Shown here: positions 18,368-25,922 of the stretch, piece after piece
Layout: each line of letters opens with the position of its first letter
How positions within the stretch are numbered: position 1 is the stretch's first letter
Origin: an uncultured Eubacteriales bacterium
GTDB lineage: Bacteria; Bacillota; Clostridia; Peptostreptococcales; Anaerovoracaceae
Assembly: GCA_902795135.1 (NCBI GenBank)
Contig: CADBJW010000011.1
Span: 62,001 to 126,000 of the forward strand
Reading direction: 5' to 3'
Length of the DNA: 64,000 bases
Made by a program: the position numbers and the translations under genes
The notes under the pieces: generated by a model
What the model saw: only the letters and a program-made list of their open reading frames with translations
Databases searched by the model: none
Told to the model about the DNA's origin: nothing

Positions 18368-19471
18368 ATGAATATTTCAAAAATCGTTATCACCGGCGGC
18401 CCTTGTGCCGGCAAAACCACCGGCATGAGCTGGATTCAGAATGCGTTTGTGCGGAGAGGCTATGTTGTCCTGTTTGTTCCGGAAACGGCCACAGAACTGA
18501 TCAATGGGGGAATTGCCCCATGGACATGCGGCTCCAACGGAGAGTTCCAGAAGTGTCTGGTAAAACTGCAGTTGGATAAGGAAAAGGCCTTTGAAACCGC
18601 TGCCAAAACCATGGATGCGGAGAAGATCCTGATTGTTTGTGACCGTGGTGCCATGGATAACAAGGCGTACATGAACGACGAAGAATTTCGGGCGGTCATG
18701 GATTACGTAGATAAGAATGAAGTGGAACTGCGGGATGGTTACGACGCGGTGTTCCATATGGTGACAGCAGCCAAAGGGGCAGAAGAGTTCTATACGACGG
18801 CGAACAATGAGGCCCGTACAGAAACGCCGCAGGAAGCGGCTGAGATCGATGACAAACTCATAGCGGTCTGGACAGGACATCCGCATCTTAGAATCATTGA
18901 TAACTCTTTTGATTTCGAAGGGAAGATGAAAAAGCTAATTTCGGAGATCGCGTCGTTCTTAGGAGAGCCGGAGCCATTTGAGGTCGAGCGGAAGTTCCTG
19001 ATCGATTATCCGGATACGGAGGGTCTGCAAAAGCTTCCGAACTGCGAAAAGGTCAATATCATACAGACTTATCTGCAATCCAAAGACGACGAAGAGATGC
19101 GGGTCAGACAGCGGGGCGTGGATGGAAATTACATCTATTACGAAACGATCAAAAAACCGGTCAGCGATAGGAAGCGCATCGAAGTCGAACGCCGTTTGAC
19201 AAAGGACGAATATCTGGAAAAGCTGATGGAGGCGGATCCGATGAGCAAGCCGATTCGAAAAGACCGCTACTGTCTATCCGAGGGCAACCAGTATTTCGAA
19301 ATTGACGTCTATCCGTTTTGGGACGATAAGGCAATTCTGGAAATCGAACTCTGTGATCCCGAGGAAGAGATTCATATTCCGGAAATGGTCAATGTCATCA
19401 AAGAAGTGACGGGTGATGAAAAATATAAAAATGCTTCGCTGGCGAAACGAGAACTAAAAAAAGAAAACTAA
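18368..19471 (+). CDS. P-loop NTPase (AAA_28/NadR-like) fused to a CYTH domain
   Basis: 367 residues. The first 195 form a kinase-type P-loop NTPase with Walker A GGPCAGKTT (Lys16) and a VCDRG motif near residue 92, as in NadR/thymidylate-kinase-like proteins. Residues 203-360 are a CYTH/triphosphate-tunnel domain opening with EVERKF (Glu205, Glu207, Lys209) and rich in paired acidic and basic residues for binding triphosphate and metal. The same two-domain order occurs in the animal protein TTD14. CYTH enzymes act on polyphosphate, triphosphate or nucleotides. It is the last gene before the terminator at 19489, 9 bases after the peptidase gene, so I take it as part of the system, perhaps making or sensing a nucleotide or phosphorylated signal. 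The substrate is unknown. Confidence 0.85.
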   Translation: MNISKIVITGGPCAGKTTGMSWIQNAFVRRGYVVLFVPETATELINGGIAPWTCGSNGEFQKCLVKLQLDKEKAFETAAKTMDAEKILIVCDRGAMDNKAYMNDEEFRAVMDYVDKNEVELRDGYDAVFHMVTAAKGAEEFYTTANNEARTETPQEAAEIDDKLIAVWTGHPHLRIIDNSFDFEGKMKKLISEIASFLGEPEPFEVERKFLIDYPDTEGLQKLPNCEKVNIIQTYLQSKDDEEMRVRQRGVDGNYIYYETIKKPVSDRKRIEVERRLTKDEYLEKLMEADPMSKPIRKDRYCLSEGNQYFEIDVYPFWDDKAILEIELCDPEEEIHIPEMVNVIKEVTGDEKYKNASLAKRELKKEN

Positions 19472-19488
19472 AATGATAACGAAATAAT

Positions 19489-19537
19489 ACGGACATCCGA
19501 TCGAGGTGGTAAGCCTCAAAAGGATGTCCGTTATTTT
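19489..19537 (+). terminator. Terminator ending the tubulin-like operon (bidirectional)
   Basis: The stem ACGGACATCC (19489-19498) pairs perfectly with GGATGTCCGT (19522-19531), with a small inner GAGG/CCTC helix, and is followed by TATTTTTG. It lies between the convergent CYTH gene and the CoA-transferase gene and can serve both. Confidence 0.9.
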
Positions 19538-19540
19538 TGT

Positions 19541-20890
19541 TTAGTCTCCTACATAAGGCGTGTTGAACCGTTCCTCAAAGGCTTTGGACAGTTCGTCTAC
19601 CTGCGACGGGTGCGCAATGCTGATCAGGGCGCGGGCACGCTCCCTAAGGGTTTTGCCCTTCATGCGTGCAATGCCGTATTCGGTTATGATGTAGTCCACA
19701 TCGTAGCGGTTTGTGGTAACCGCGGCACCATTATCAATGTATGGTACGATCTTTGAGATGACTGTACCGTCTTTTTTGACCGTAATGGATGGCATGGCGA
19801 TGATGGAAATGCCTTTGCCATCTTCGGCTCTGGAAGCACCCCGAACGAAGTCGACCTGGCCGCCTACACCGGAGAACTGCTTCGTGCCAATGCTCGCCGC
19901 AACGACCTGTCCCATGAAGTCGACCTGCAGAGCGGAGTTGATGGAAACCATCTTGTTGTTTTTTGCAATGACCGTTGGGTCGTTGACGTAATCGACCGGC
20001 CGGAGCATCAGCATTGGATTGCGATCCGCGAAATCGTAAAGCCGTTTGGTTCCCATGAGGAAGGTGACGACGATTTGGCCTTTGTGAAGGGTCTTTTCGG
20101 AACAGTCGATGACACCGGCTTCCACCAGATCCAGAACGCCATCGGCAATCATTTCGGAGTGGATGCCAAGGTGTTTGTGATTTTTCAAAGAAGCCAGTAC
20201 GGCATCTGGAATGGCGCCAATTCCAAGCTGCAGTGTTGAACCGTCCTCAATGAGTGAGGCGCAGTACTGACCGATTGCCATTTCCACATCGCCAACGGCT
20301 GGCGGTTGGGATTCCATGAGTGGCATGTTCATTTCAACGATCGCGTCCAGCTGGCTGACGTGTACATGGGTATCTCCGTAGGCAAACGGCATGTTCTCAT
20401 TGACCTGCGCAATGACGAGTTTCGAAGACCGAATCGCCTGGAAGGTGTAACCGGACTCTACGCCAAGATTGCAGTATCCCCATTGGTCCGGAGGAGAAAC
20501 CATGACCAGACAAACATCGAAATTCAGGATCCCCCGCCGCATCCAAATCGGCAGTTCCGAGAAGTAGACCGGTATGACATCTCCATTGCCATGGGCGATG
20601 CTGTTTCTCGTTCCGGCACCAAAGAAAATACCATCAAAGGTAAAGTTATCTTTGTACTTAGGATTGGTGTATTCGCCCTTGCCGAGGGAAACCATGTGGG
20701 TGATATGGACCCCGCGGTAGGCATCGTGATTCGCGACCATGGCGTCAATCAGACCGGTCGGCTCACAGATGCAGTGACCGAAGATCACGTGGTCGTGGGA
20801 CTTGATCAGCTTGACCGCTTCCTCCGCAGTGGTGAGTTTTTCCTTATATGCATCCCGCCAATTCATTACGGTTGTCTTTATTTCTGCCAT
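19541..20890 (-). CDS. Acetyl-CoA hydrolase/transferase family CoA-transferase (4-hydroxybutyrate or butyrate type)
   Basis: 449 residues from the ATG at 20890, which has GGAGGAACA in front; a longer frame to 20989 has no such site. It shows the Class I CoA-transferase pattern of the AbfT/Cat2 branch: GHCICEPTGL near the N-terminus, GIGAIPDAV, the GIHSEMIADG segment that holds the catalytic Glu, GVGGQVDFVRGA, and ITEYGIARMKGKTLRERA near the end. Such enzymes move CoA between acetate and butyrate or 4-hydroxybutyrate in fermenting clostridia, in the cytoplasm. No other fermentation gene is adjacent, so the exact acid pair is open. It is transcribed alone and shares its terminator with the opposing operon. 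Confidence 0.87.
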   Translation of the reverse strand: MAEIKTTVMNWRDAYKEKLTTAEEAVKLIKSHDHVIFGHCICEPTGLIDAMVANHDAYRGVHITHMVSLGKGEYTNPKYKDNFTFDGIFFGAGTRNSIAHGNGDVIPVYFSELPIWMRRGILNFDVCLVMVSPPDQWGYCNLGVESGYTFQAIRSSKLVIAQVNENMPFAYGDTHVHVSQLDAIVEMNMPLMESQPPAVGDVEMAIGQYCASLIEDGSTLQLGIGAIPDAVLASLKNHKHLGIHSEMIADGVLDLVEAGVIDCSEKTLHKGQIVVTFLMGTKRLYDFADRNPMLMLRPVDYVNDPTVIAKNNKMVSINSALQVDFMGQVVAASIGTKQFSGVGGQVDFVRGASRAEDGKGISIIAMPSITVKKDGTVISKIVPYIDNGAAVTTNRYDVDYIITEYGIARMKGKTLRERARALISIAHPSQVDELSKAFEERFNTPYVGD

Positions 20891-21079
20891 TGATTGTTCC
20901 TCCTGTTCTCTTGATTCGTCCGCCGGATCGTTTCGGCAGGCTCCAGGTAAAATTCTTGTTCTCATTTTAATACAAAAGCCATAGCACAAAAAGCAATTTT
21001 ACCGCTTTAGACGGGTAAAATATGCAAAATTGCATTGATGCTTTTGTGACATACTCTCATGGAGGGAATCAGTAGCTCT

Positions 21080-21108
21080 TTGAAAACCCACTACGCCTAT
21101 GGTAAAAT
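21080..21108 (+). promoter_or_regulatory. Promoter for the zinc-ribbon/YARHG and amidase genes
   Basis: TTGAAA at 21080-21085, a 17-base spacer and TAAAAT at 21103-21108, about 40 bases before the ATG at 21149. Confidence 0.65.
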
Positions 21109-21148
21109 CAAAACACAAGCATTGAAACTAGAGAGGGGAGCGAGAAAC

Positions 21149-21802
21149 ATGTATTGCCCAAATTGCGGATTTAATAATGACGACAACTGTAACTTTTGCG
21201 TGAACTGTGGAACACCGCTGGGTGCAGCGCCGCAGGAGGAACCAGCTCGCAGCGGAGGTCATCCTCACGTGGAACGGGAAGATTATTACGAGCAGGACGA
21301 AGGAGAATCAAAAAAGAACAATGTTCCATTTATCATTGCAGTAGTGGGAATCGCGTTGGTTCTCGGTGCTGCGGCTTTTGGAATCGTACACTTCCTGTTG
21401 GGATCGCACAGTTCGCCAAGTGAACCCCCGATTGTAACAGAAACGGAACCTGACATTTCGACGGAGCCTTCGACACAGGATTGGGGAGGCGGTGGATCCG
21501 ATAGCGACAGCAACGGCGGGTCAGCCGGCAGCAGCTACTCCAGCAATGACTACATCATTCCGGATAGTGACAGCAGACGGTTGACAAATAGCGACGTAAG
21601 CGGTCTTTCCCAGCGTGAAATACAGTATGCGATCAATGAGATATATGCCCGTCACGGCGCAGAATTTACGGATCCGGACGTACAGGCCTATTTCAACAGC
21701 AAGGATTGGTATTACGCCTATCAGAGTAAAGACGCGGCACAAGACGATTTCAGCCAGATCGAACTGGACAACGTGGACCTTCTCTCAGAATACAGACAGT
21801 AA
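21149..21802 (+). CDS. Zinc-ribbon membrane protein with C-terminal YARHG domain
   Basis: 217 residues from the ATG at 21149, which follows AGAGGGGAG; a longer frame to 21059 would read through the promoter. Cys3, Cys6, Cys17 and Cys20 form an N-terminal cytoplasmic zinc ribbon (CPNCG, CVNCG). A helix at about 62-88 crosses the membrane, followed by a Ser/Gly/Asp-rich linker. The C-terminal 60 residues hold a YARHG domain (INEIYARHGAEF, then WYYAYQS), an extracytoplasmic module of unknown function common in Firmicutes, often with peptidoglycan enzymes. The amidase gene starts 6 bases later, which supports a cell-surface role. Confidence 0.85.
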   Translation: MYCPNCGFNNDDNCNFCVNCGTPLGAAPQEEPARSGGHPHVEREDYYEQDEGESKKNNVPFIIAVVGIALVLGAAAFGIVHFLLGSHSSPSEPPIVTETEPDISTEPSTQDWGGGGSDSDSNGGSAGSSYSSNDYIIPDSDSRRLTNSDVSGLSQREIQYAINEIYARHGAEFTDPDVQAYFNSKDWYYAYQSKDAAQDDFSQIELDNVDLLSEYRQ

Positions 21803-21808
21803 CCGACT

Positions 21809-22540
21809 ATGACAAAAAAGCAAATCCTAATCGTAGTATTGGCCTTCGTCTGTGTGGTTGCAGCTTTTGCAACAACGCTTTTCGTAACGATGGTTAATAA
21901 CAAGAAAGAAGAAGAGAAGGCTGCAAGGGCCACAGCCCAGTCGGAACTCCAACCACTGGAACCAACGGAGCAAAAGCCAAAGGAATACGACTATCACGTC
22001 TGCATCGAAACCGGTCATGGCATCGATGCACAGGGCAAGTGGGATACTGGCTGCACGTGGAATGGCTACGAGGAAGCCAAGCTTATGATTCCGATTACCC
22101 AGGCTATGAGCGATTACCTGACCGCCCACAACGTGGACGTGTACACCGATGCCTTCTCAGAAAATGACCGCAACCTGGATGTGACGCTGGATTATCTCGA
22201 CACCCACGAAGAAATCGATGCCTTTGTCAATGTGCATTGCGATTACGGCAACGCCGCATCCGGAACGATGCCTTTGTACAATACCGACGAACAGAAAAAA
22301 CTGGCAGAGTGTCTGAATCAGGCGGTCCACGAGGCAATCGACATTCCAGACCGCGGGCTGCAGTACCGGACCGATCTGGAGACCTTGTGCAACCCGAAAG
22401 TGCACTGTACATCCTGTTTGTTTGAAACCGGCAGCATCAGCTCGGACAACGAAATACTGACCAATCAGGCAAAAGCTTACGGCGAAGCCCTCGCCAAAGG
22501 GCTTCTCAATTATTTGAACCAACAGCACACTGCGCAGTAA
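21809..22540 (+). CDS. Membrane-anchored N-acetylmuramoyl-L-alanine amidase (Amidase_3)
   Basis: 243 residues. An N-terminal helix (about 5-29) anchors or exports the protein. The catalytic domain begins at about residue 60 and has the zinc ligands of Amidase_3 enzymes: His in ETGHGID, Glu in NGYEEAKL and His in VNVHCDY, plus the catalytic Glu in LFETGSISS. These enzymes cut the bond between MurNAc and the stem peptide of peptidoglycan outside the cell. There is no separate wall-binding domain. The start lacks a clear ribosome site and lies 6 bases after the YARHG gene, so coupling is likely. Confidence 0.88.
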   Translation: MTKKQILIVVLAFVCVVAAFATTLFVTMVNNKKEEEKAARATAQSELQPLEPTEQKPKEYDYHVCIETGHGIDAQGKWDTGCTWNGYEEAKLMIPITQAMSDYLTAHNVDVYTDAFSENDRNLDVTLDYLDTHEEIDAFVNVHCDYGNAASGTMPLYNTDEQKKLAECLNQAVHEAIDIPDRGLQYRTDLETLCNPKVHCTSCLFETGSISSDNEILTNQAKAYGEALAKGLLNYLNQQHTAQ

Positions 22541-22600
22541 ATGTGCCAAAAGGGACAGCTCTTTTTGAAACATTTTGAGTGCTCACTCGCAGAAAATGGC

Positions 22601-22650
22601 AATCCACCGAAACGCGGGACCATGTCCTCAAACAATCGGTGGATTTTTTC
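22601..22650 (+). terminator. Terminator after the amidase gene
   Basis: AATCCACCGA (22601-22610) pairs perfectly with TCGGTGGATT (22636-22645), followed by TTTT. Confidence 0.82.
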
Positions 22651-22791
22651 ATTCTCATTTCTCCTTTCGCTTGTGATCGTTCCAGCTCCTGCAGAATCCG
22701 CACAGGCACGGTCTCGCCAACCCTCTTTGCCCATGCCCCATACACGCAAATGTGGAAAGAAGAACTTTATGTTACAATTTCCAAATATTGG
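22651..22791. other. Non-coding stretch without a recognised feature
   Basis: With the flanking terminator and promoter, this fills the roughly 320-base gap between 22541 and 22859. I see no conserved protein, RNA structure or repeat in it. Short open frames occur on both strands but have neither a ribosome site nor a familiar product. Confidence 0.5.
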
Positions 22792-22821
22792 TTGACAAAT
22801 ATTGGAAATTAGTGGAATAAT
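22792..22821 (+). promoter_or_regulatory. Promoter with overlapping inverted repeat, upstream of the Rpn-type nuclease gene
   Basis: A perfect TTGACA (22792-22797) is followed after 17-18 bases by GAATAA/AATAAT. The sequence around the -35 box (about 22779-22807) reads as an imperfect inverted repeat built from TTCCAA and TTGGAA with two AATATTGG copies. A DNA-binding protein could sit here and block the promoter. The regulator is unknown. Confidence 0.6.
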
Positions 22822-22859
22822 GATATTACAAGAGATTAATATATTAGGAGGATAAAACT

Positions 22860-23912
22860 ATGAAAAATGCAGCTAATATCATTAACTACACAAAAAGAAA
22901 CTATGAGTATCCGTTCACCCATAAGCTGGTATTCGCCATTGTGATGAAGGATGAAAGATTTTGCAAAGACATACTGGAACGCATCTTTCCGGACCGACAT
23001 GTTAGGAATATCCGGTTGCACGGGACGGAAGTTTCTCTGATTCCGGCTGTGGATGCCAAATCGGTTCGTCTAGACGTGCAGTTTGATGATGGAGACAACT
23101 GGTATGACATAGAAATGCAAAACGCCGACGAAGGCAATCTGCCAAGACGGACCCGCTACATCCATAGCGCCATGGATATCGAGGCACTTGACCGAGGAGA
23201 GCGGTTCGACAAGCTTCCAGAGTCATTCGTGATCTTTCTCTGCAGATTTGACTATCTGGGCGCCAATAAAGCGGTATATTCATTCAAAACTTTCGATGAA
23301 AAAAACGGCTTGAAACTGGATGATGGAGTGCATACAATTATAGTGAACAGCAGATCGACAGAGCCGAATCTGCCGTCTGGATTAAAGAATCTGTTTTCGT
23401 ATATGAACGATATGATCATTCCGGAAGGCGACGACGGCCTGACTGCTCTCGACGAAGCCGTTATGCGATGTAATTCGGAAGAGAGGCGAAGGGAAATGTG
23501 GACATTAGATCAGGAATTCAAAATGTTAGAAGCACGTGCCAGGGCCGAAGCGGAATTTGAAGGACGCAATAAGGGGATGAGAGAGGGCCTCGCGAAGGGC
23601 ATGGAAGAAGGTCTCGCGAAGGGCATGGAAGAAGGACGCGTGAAGGGCATGGAAGAAGGACGCGTGAAGGGCATGGAAGAAGGTCTCGCGAAGGGCATGG
23701 AAGAAGGACGCGTGAAGGGCATGGAAGAAGGACGTGTGAAAGGCATGGAAGAAGGTCGTGTGAAAGGCATGGAAGAAGGGCGCGTGAAGGGCATGGAAGA
23801 AGGACGACTGCAAATGCTGCACCAGCTGGTGGAAGAAGGAAAACTTGATCAAAAGGTTGCAGCGGAATATGCGAATATGTCTGAAGTACAATTTCTATCT
23901 AGTAATGAATAA
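22860..23912 (+). CDS. Rpn-family PD-(D/E)XK nuclease with C-terminal octapeptide repeats
   Basis: 350 residues after AGGAGG. The N-terminal half is the PD-(D/E)XK fold of Rpn/'transposase-like' nucleases: the start FTHKLVFAIVM, Asp72 (RLDVQF), then Asp83, Glu85 and Gln87 (YDIEMQ) as the catalytic centre, and RTRYIHSAMD. Residues about 240-319 are ten octads of the type MEEGRVKG, followed by the family's usual helical end. Members of this family promote recombination in E. coli, and some act against phages with their own C-terminal fragment as inhibitor. Despite older names this is not a mobile element; there are no terminal repeats. It stands alone between a strong promoter and a terminator. 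Confidence 0.88.
   Translation: MKNAANIINYTKRNYEYPFTHKLVFAIVMKDERFCKDILERIFPDRHVRNIRLHGTEVSLIPAVDAKSVRLDVQFDDGDNWYDIEMQNADEGNLPRRTRYIHSAMDIEALDRGERFDKLPESFVIFLCRFDYLGANKAVYSFKTFDEKNGLKLDDGVHTIIVNSRSTEPNLPSGLKNLFSYMNDMIIPEGDDGLTALDEAVMRCNSEERRREMWTLDQEFKMLEARARAEAEFEGRNKGMREGLAKGMEEGLAKGMEEGRVKGMEEGRVKGMEEGLAKGMEEGRVKGMEEGRVKGMEEGRVKGMEEGRVKGMEEGRLQMLHQLVEEGKLDQKVAAEYANMSEVQFLSSNE
23577..23816 (+). repeat. 24-bp tandem repeat in the Rpn-family gene
   Basis: Nine full units and a diverged tenth, each 24 bases and starting with ATG, encode MxEGxxKG. Units differ only at a few positions (CTCGCG versus CGCGTG or CGTGTG), so some were copied recently. The period is a multiple of three, so gain or loss of units changes length but not frame. 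Each unit carries GAAGAAGG and ATG/GTG, which could allow internal starts. Confidence 0.92.
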
Positions 23913-23935
23913 TCCACCATAATCAATAACCATTT

Positions 23936-23969
23936 TGACGAATCAATTCCTTTGGTTCGTCATTTTTTT
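23936..23969 (+). terminator. Terminator after the Rpn-family gene
   Basis: TGACGAA (23936-23942) pairs with TTCGTCA (23956-23962), followed by seven T. Confidence 0.85.
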
Positions 23970-24061
23970 CGTCAATTTCGTCCATATTTTTTTAAAAAGC
24001 TGTAACTTATTCTGCAGTTGCGTGTTTCATAAGTAAAAGGACAACTTAGGAGGACGGCCAA

Positions 24062-24214
24062 ATGAAATACTTAAAACGAATCGCATGGAGGACATCTTTG
24101 GCGATGAATCAGCTTTTGCTGCAGACCCGGAGAACGACTCAATGCAAAGACCAGACGATGGAACCGATGAAATCGCAAAGCAAATCAACCGTTCCATACG
24201 AAAGGCCTTTATAA
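24062..24214 (+). other. Short open frame using the best ribosome site of the anti-sigma gene
   Basis: The AGGAGG near 24050 is correctly spaced for the ATG at 24062, which starts a 50-residue frame (MKYLKRIAW...) ending at 24214. It overlaps the start of the 352-residue gene in another frame. Either it is a leader peptide that couples translation, or a one-base change has cut the larger gene off from its original start. Confidence 0.4.
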
Positions 24215-25143
24215 AAACCGGTGTCATAGCGACGATCATCGCTTTGATTCTGACGCTGTTTATCGTGTTTGCACTGCCGCATATCGTTTCGGCGTTCTAC
24301 TACGATCCAAGCAAAAGCATTGCCGATGACAACCAGTACAATCAGATTGCCCGGGACATGAGTGTCTATTCGGAACTTCAGATGCCGGAGATGGGCCCTG
24401 AACTTACCGTCGGAACAGATAGCTACGGATATGGAAATTACAGTTACGCAATCGATTCCCAGTTTCAGGTCCAGCCGGATTCTGACAGTGTCAACTCGAT
24501 CAGCAAAGTCTACACAGGGAACATCAAGAGAAACATTGTCGAATGCTATAACTACAGCGACATCAATGATTTGAATGTAAAGAACGGCTATTTCAATGAC
24601 GAATGCGGGGAAGAAACCGGCTTGGAAAAAATGAATGACACCGATCTTTACTATACTTATGTTTCGCTTGATAAAGACATACCCTATGAACAGTTTTTTG
24701 CGGACTATGTAGATAATGACGCCTATGGCACAAATGGCAGTTGGGTATGGTGCGGCATCAAAGTCGCCGAGGAAGACAATAGCAGCAATCACTACAACCA
24801 GGGATTTTACGCTTCGACATTCGTCAATAAAGCCAGCTATGAGTACGATGAAAACAAATATCCCGGCTTGATCTATGACACATCCGACGCGAACGGCATA
24901 AAGTCCGAAGAAGATGCCGTTCAGCATTTCAGCAGTATGGTCAGCTATTTGGAAGACAGCAATAAGTTTCTGGACCTTGATGAGATCAGTGAAGATCTGT
25001 ACTTTGACGGAGACGAGGCAGGATACGTTTCCGATAACGGCTTAAAAGTATACGGCTTCATCTTTATCAGTGATAAAGGGCACATAGACAACATCGTGAA
25101 AGACAAGAACGTAAAAAGAGTCATCGTAAGAGAAGCTGAATAA
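24085..25143 (+). CDS. Anti-sigma-factor-like membrane protein (Sigma_reg_N/Sigma_reg_C type)
   Basis: 352 residues from the ATG at 24085. An acidic cytoplasmic N-terminus of about 45 residues is followed by INRSIRKAFIKTGVI and one membrane helix (about 50-73), then an extracytoplasmic domain rich in Tyr, Asp and Asn. This matches the sigma-factor-regulator N and C domains that normally hold an ECF sigma factor at the membrane. No sigma factor gene is adjacent, which is unusual. The ATG at 24085 has no good ribosome site; the strong site upstream serves a frame that is not continuous with this one, so a start-region frameshift is possible. Confidence 0.72.
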   Translation: MEDIFGDESAFAADPENDSMQRPDDGTDEIAKQINRSIRKAFIKTGVIATIIALILTLFIVFALPHIVSAFYYDPSKSIADDNQYNQIARDMSVYSELQMPEMGPELTVGTDSYGYGNYSYAIDSQFQVQPDSDSVNSISKVYTGNIKRNIVECYNYSDINDLNVKNGYFNDECGEETGLEKMNDTDLYYTYVSLDKDIPYEQFFADYVDNDAYGTNGSWVWCGIKVAEEDNSSNHYNQGFYASTFVNKASYEYDENKYPGLIYDTSDANGIKSEEDAVQHFSSMVSYLEDSNKFLDLDEISEDLYFDGDEAGYVSDNGLKVYGFIFISDKGHIDNIVKDKNVKRVIVREAE

Positions 25144-25160
25144 AGTGCGGTAATACTTTA

Positions 25161-25190
25161 TTGCGATGAAATTCCGAACTATGATACAAT
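25161..25190 (+). promoter_or_regulatory. Promoter for the lysine-rich secreted protein gene
   Basis: TTGCGA at 25161-25166 and TACAAT at 25185-25190 with an 18-base spacer, about 65 bases before the ATG at 25255. Confidence 0.6.
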
Positions 25191-25254
25191 TAACGAAAAC
25201 AAGTATCTAAGTTATTGCGAATTGCAGTTTATTGTATTATGAGAGGAGGTCAAC

Positions 25255-25860
25255 ATGAAAAGGTTTGCGCTCATTTTGGTTGCGCTCGTGGTCGCTGTGA
25301 TGTTCATACCGCAGCCCGCGTCAGCTGCAACGAAATCGATGAAGGCTTATGATCAGGTAATCAAGTCCAAGAAGACCGTATTTTGCTCGGATGGCCAGAA
25401 CATTTTCCAGGTCAGCCTCAAAACAGGTAAAGTAAAACAGTTGACGGCAAGGGCCGAATATGATGGGGATATGCCAATCAGAGCAATGAAACTTAAGGGC
25501 AAATACATTTACTACGCTGAAATCAGCAATGGTACGACACAAGCCTCGATTTCACGTGTCAAAAAAGGAAAGTGGTATTCCAATCAGCAACTTGCATATA
25601 CGGATGCCTTGGAGAAATATGCGGTAAAAGGCAAGAAGATTTACTATATCGCATCTGGTGAAAAGAGAGTCATGAATCTAAACGGTTCGAAGAATAAGGC
25701 TACAAAGCATAAAGCGAAATGGAAAATCAAAAAATCAAATACGAAGAAGTATAAAATCATCGTCGCAAACGATGGAACATTCTTTAAGTCATGGTTAAAG
25801 ACACCAAAGAAGAAGATTCCGCTCGAGACCATGCCAGTAGGATATTATGATGATCTGTAA
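25255..25860 (+). CDS. Secreted lysine-rich protein, unknown function
   Basis: 201 residues with a strong GAGGAGGT ribosome site. A clear signal peptide ends near PASAA at residue 25. The mature protein is basic and beta-rich, with repeating strands such as CSDGQNIFQVSLKTGKVKQL and KGKKIYYIASGEKRVMNLNG. These resemble the propeller-like repeats of DUF5050/prolow-density-type surface proteins, though I cannot assign a family firmly. It is short for a whole propeller. It has its own promoter and probably acts at the cell surface or outside. Confidence 0.75.
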   Translation: MKRFALILVALVVAVMFIPQPASAATKSMKAYDQVIKSKKTVFCSDGQNIFQVSLKTGKVKQLTARAEYDGDMPIRAMKLKGKYIYYAEISNGTTQASISRVKKGKWYSNQQLAYTDALEKYAVKGKKIYYIASGEKRVMNLNGSKNKATKHKAKWKIKKSNTKKYKIIVANDGTFFKSWLKTPKKKIPLETMPVGYYDDL

Positions 25861-25892
25861 GCTAGACAAGTGATGATTATGAAATCAAACAA

Positions 25893-25918
25893 AGGGGTCC
25901 GGATAATTCCGGACCCCT
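25893..25918 (-). terminator. Terminator of the ilvBNCD operon
   Basis: AGGGGTCCGG (25893-25902) pairs with CCGGACCCCT (25909-25918). On the - strand it is followed by TTTGTTTG, so it fits as the end of the ilvD-terminated operon. It may also stop the + strand gene ending at 25860. Confidence 0.8.
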
Positions 25919-25922
25919 CACA

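Noticed and set aside
22506..22795. Short proteins on either strand after the amidase gene
   Set aside because: They cross the amidase end and the terminator, lack ribosome sites and resemble nothing known.
23577..23816. Regular repeats that could be a CRISPR array
   Set aside because: Units are contiguous without spacers, in frame and inside a nuclease gene, so they are a coding tandem repeat.
22860..23912. Transposase of an insertion sequence
   Set aside because: The family is often labelled transposase, but there are no terminal inverted repeats or target duplications, and the fold is PD-(D/E)XK nuclease.
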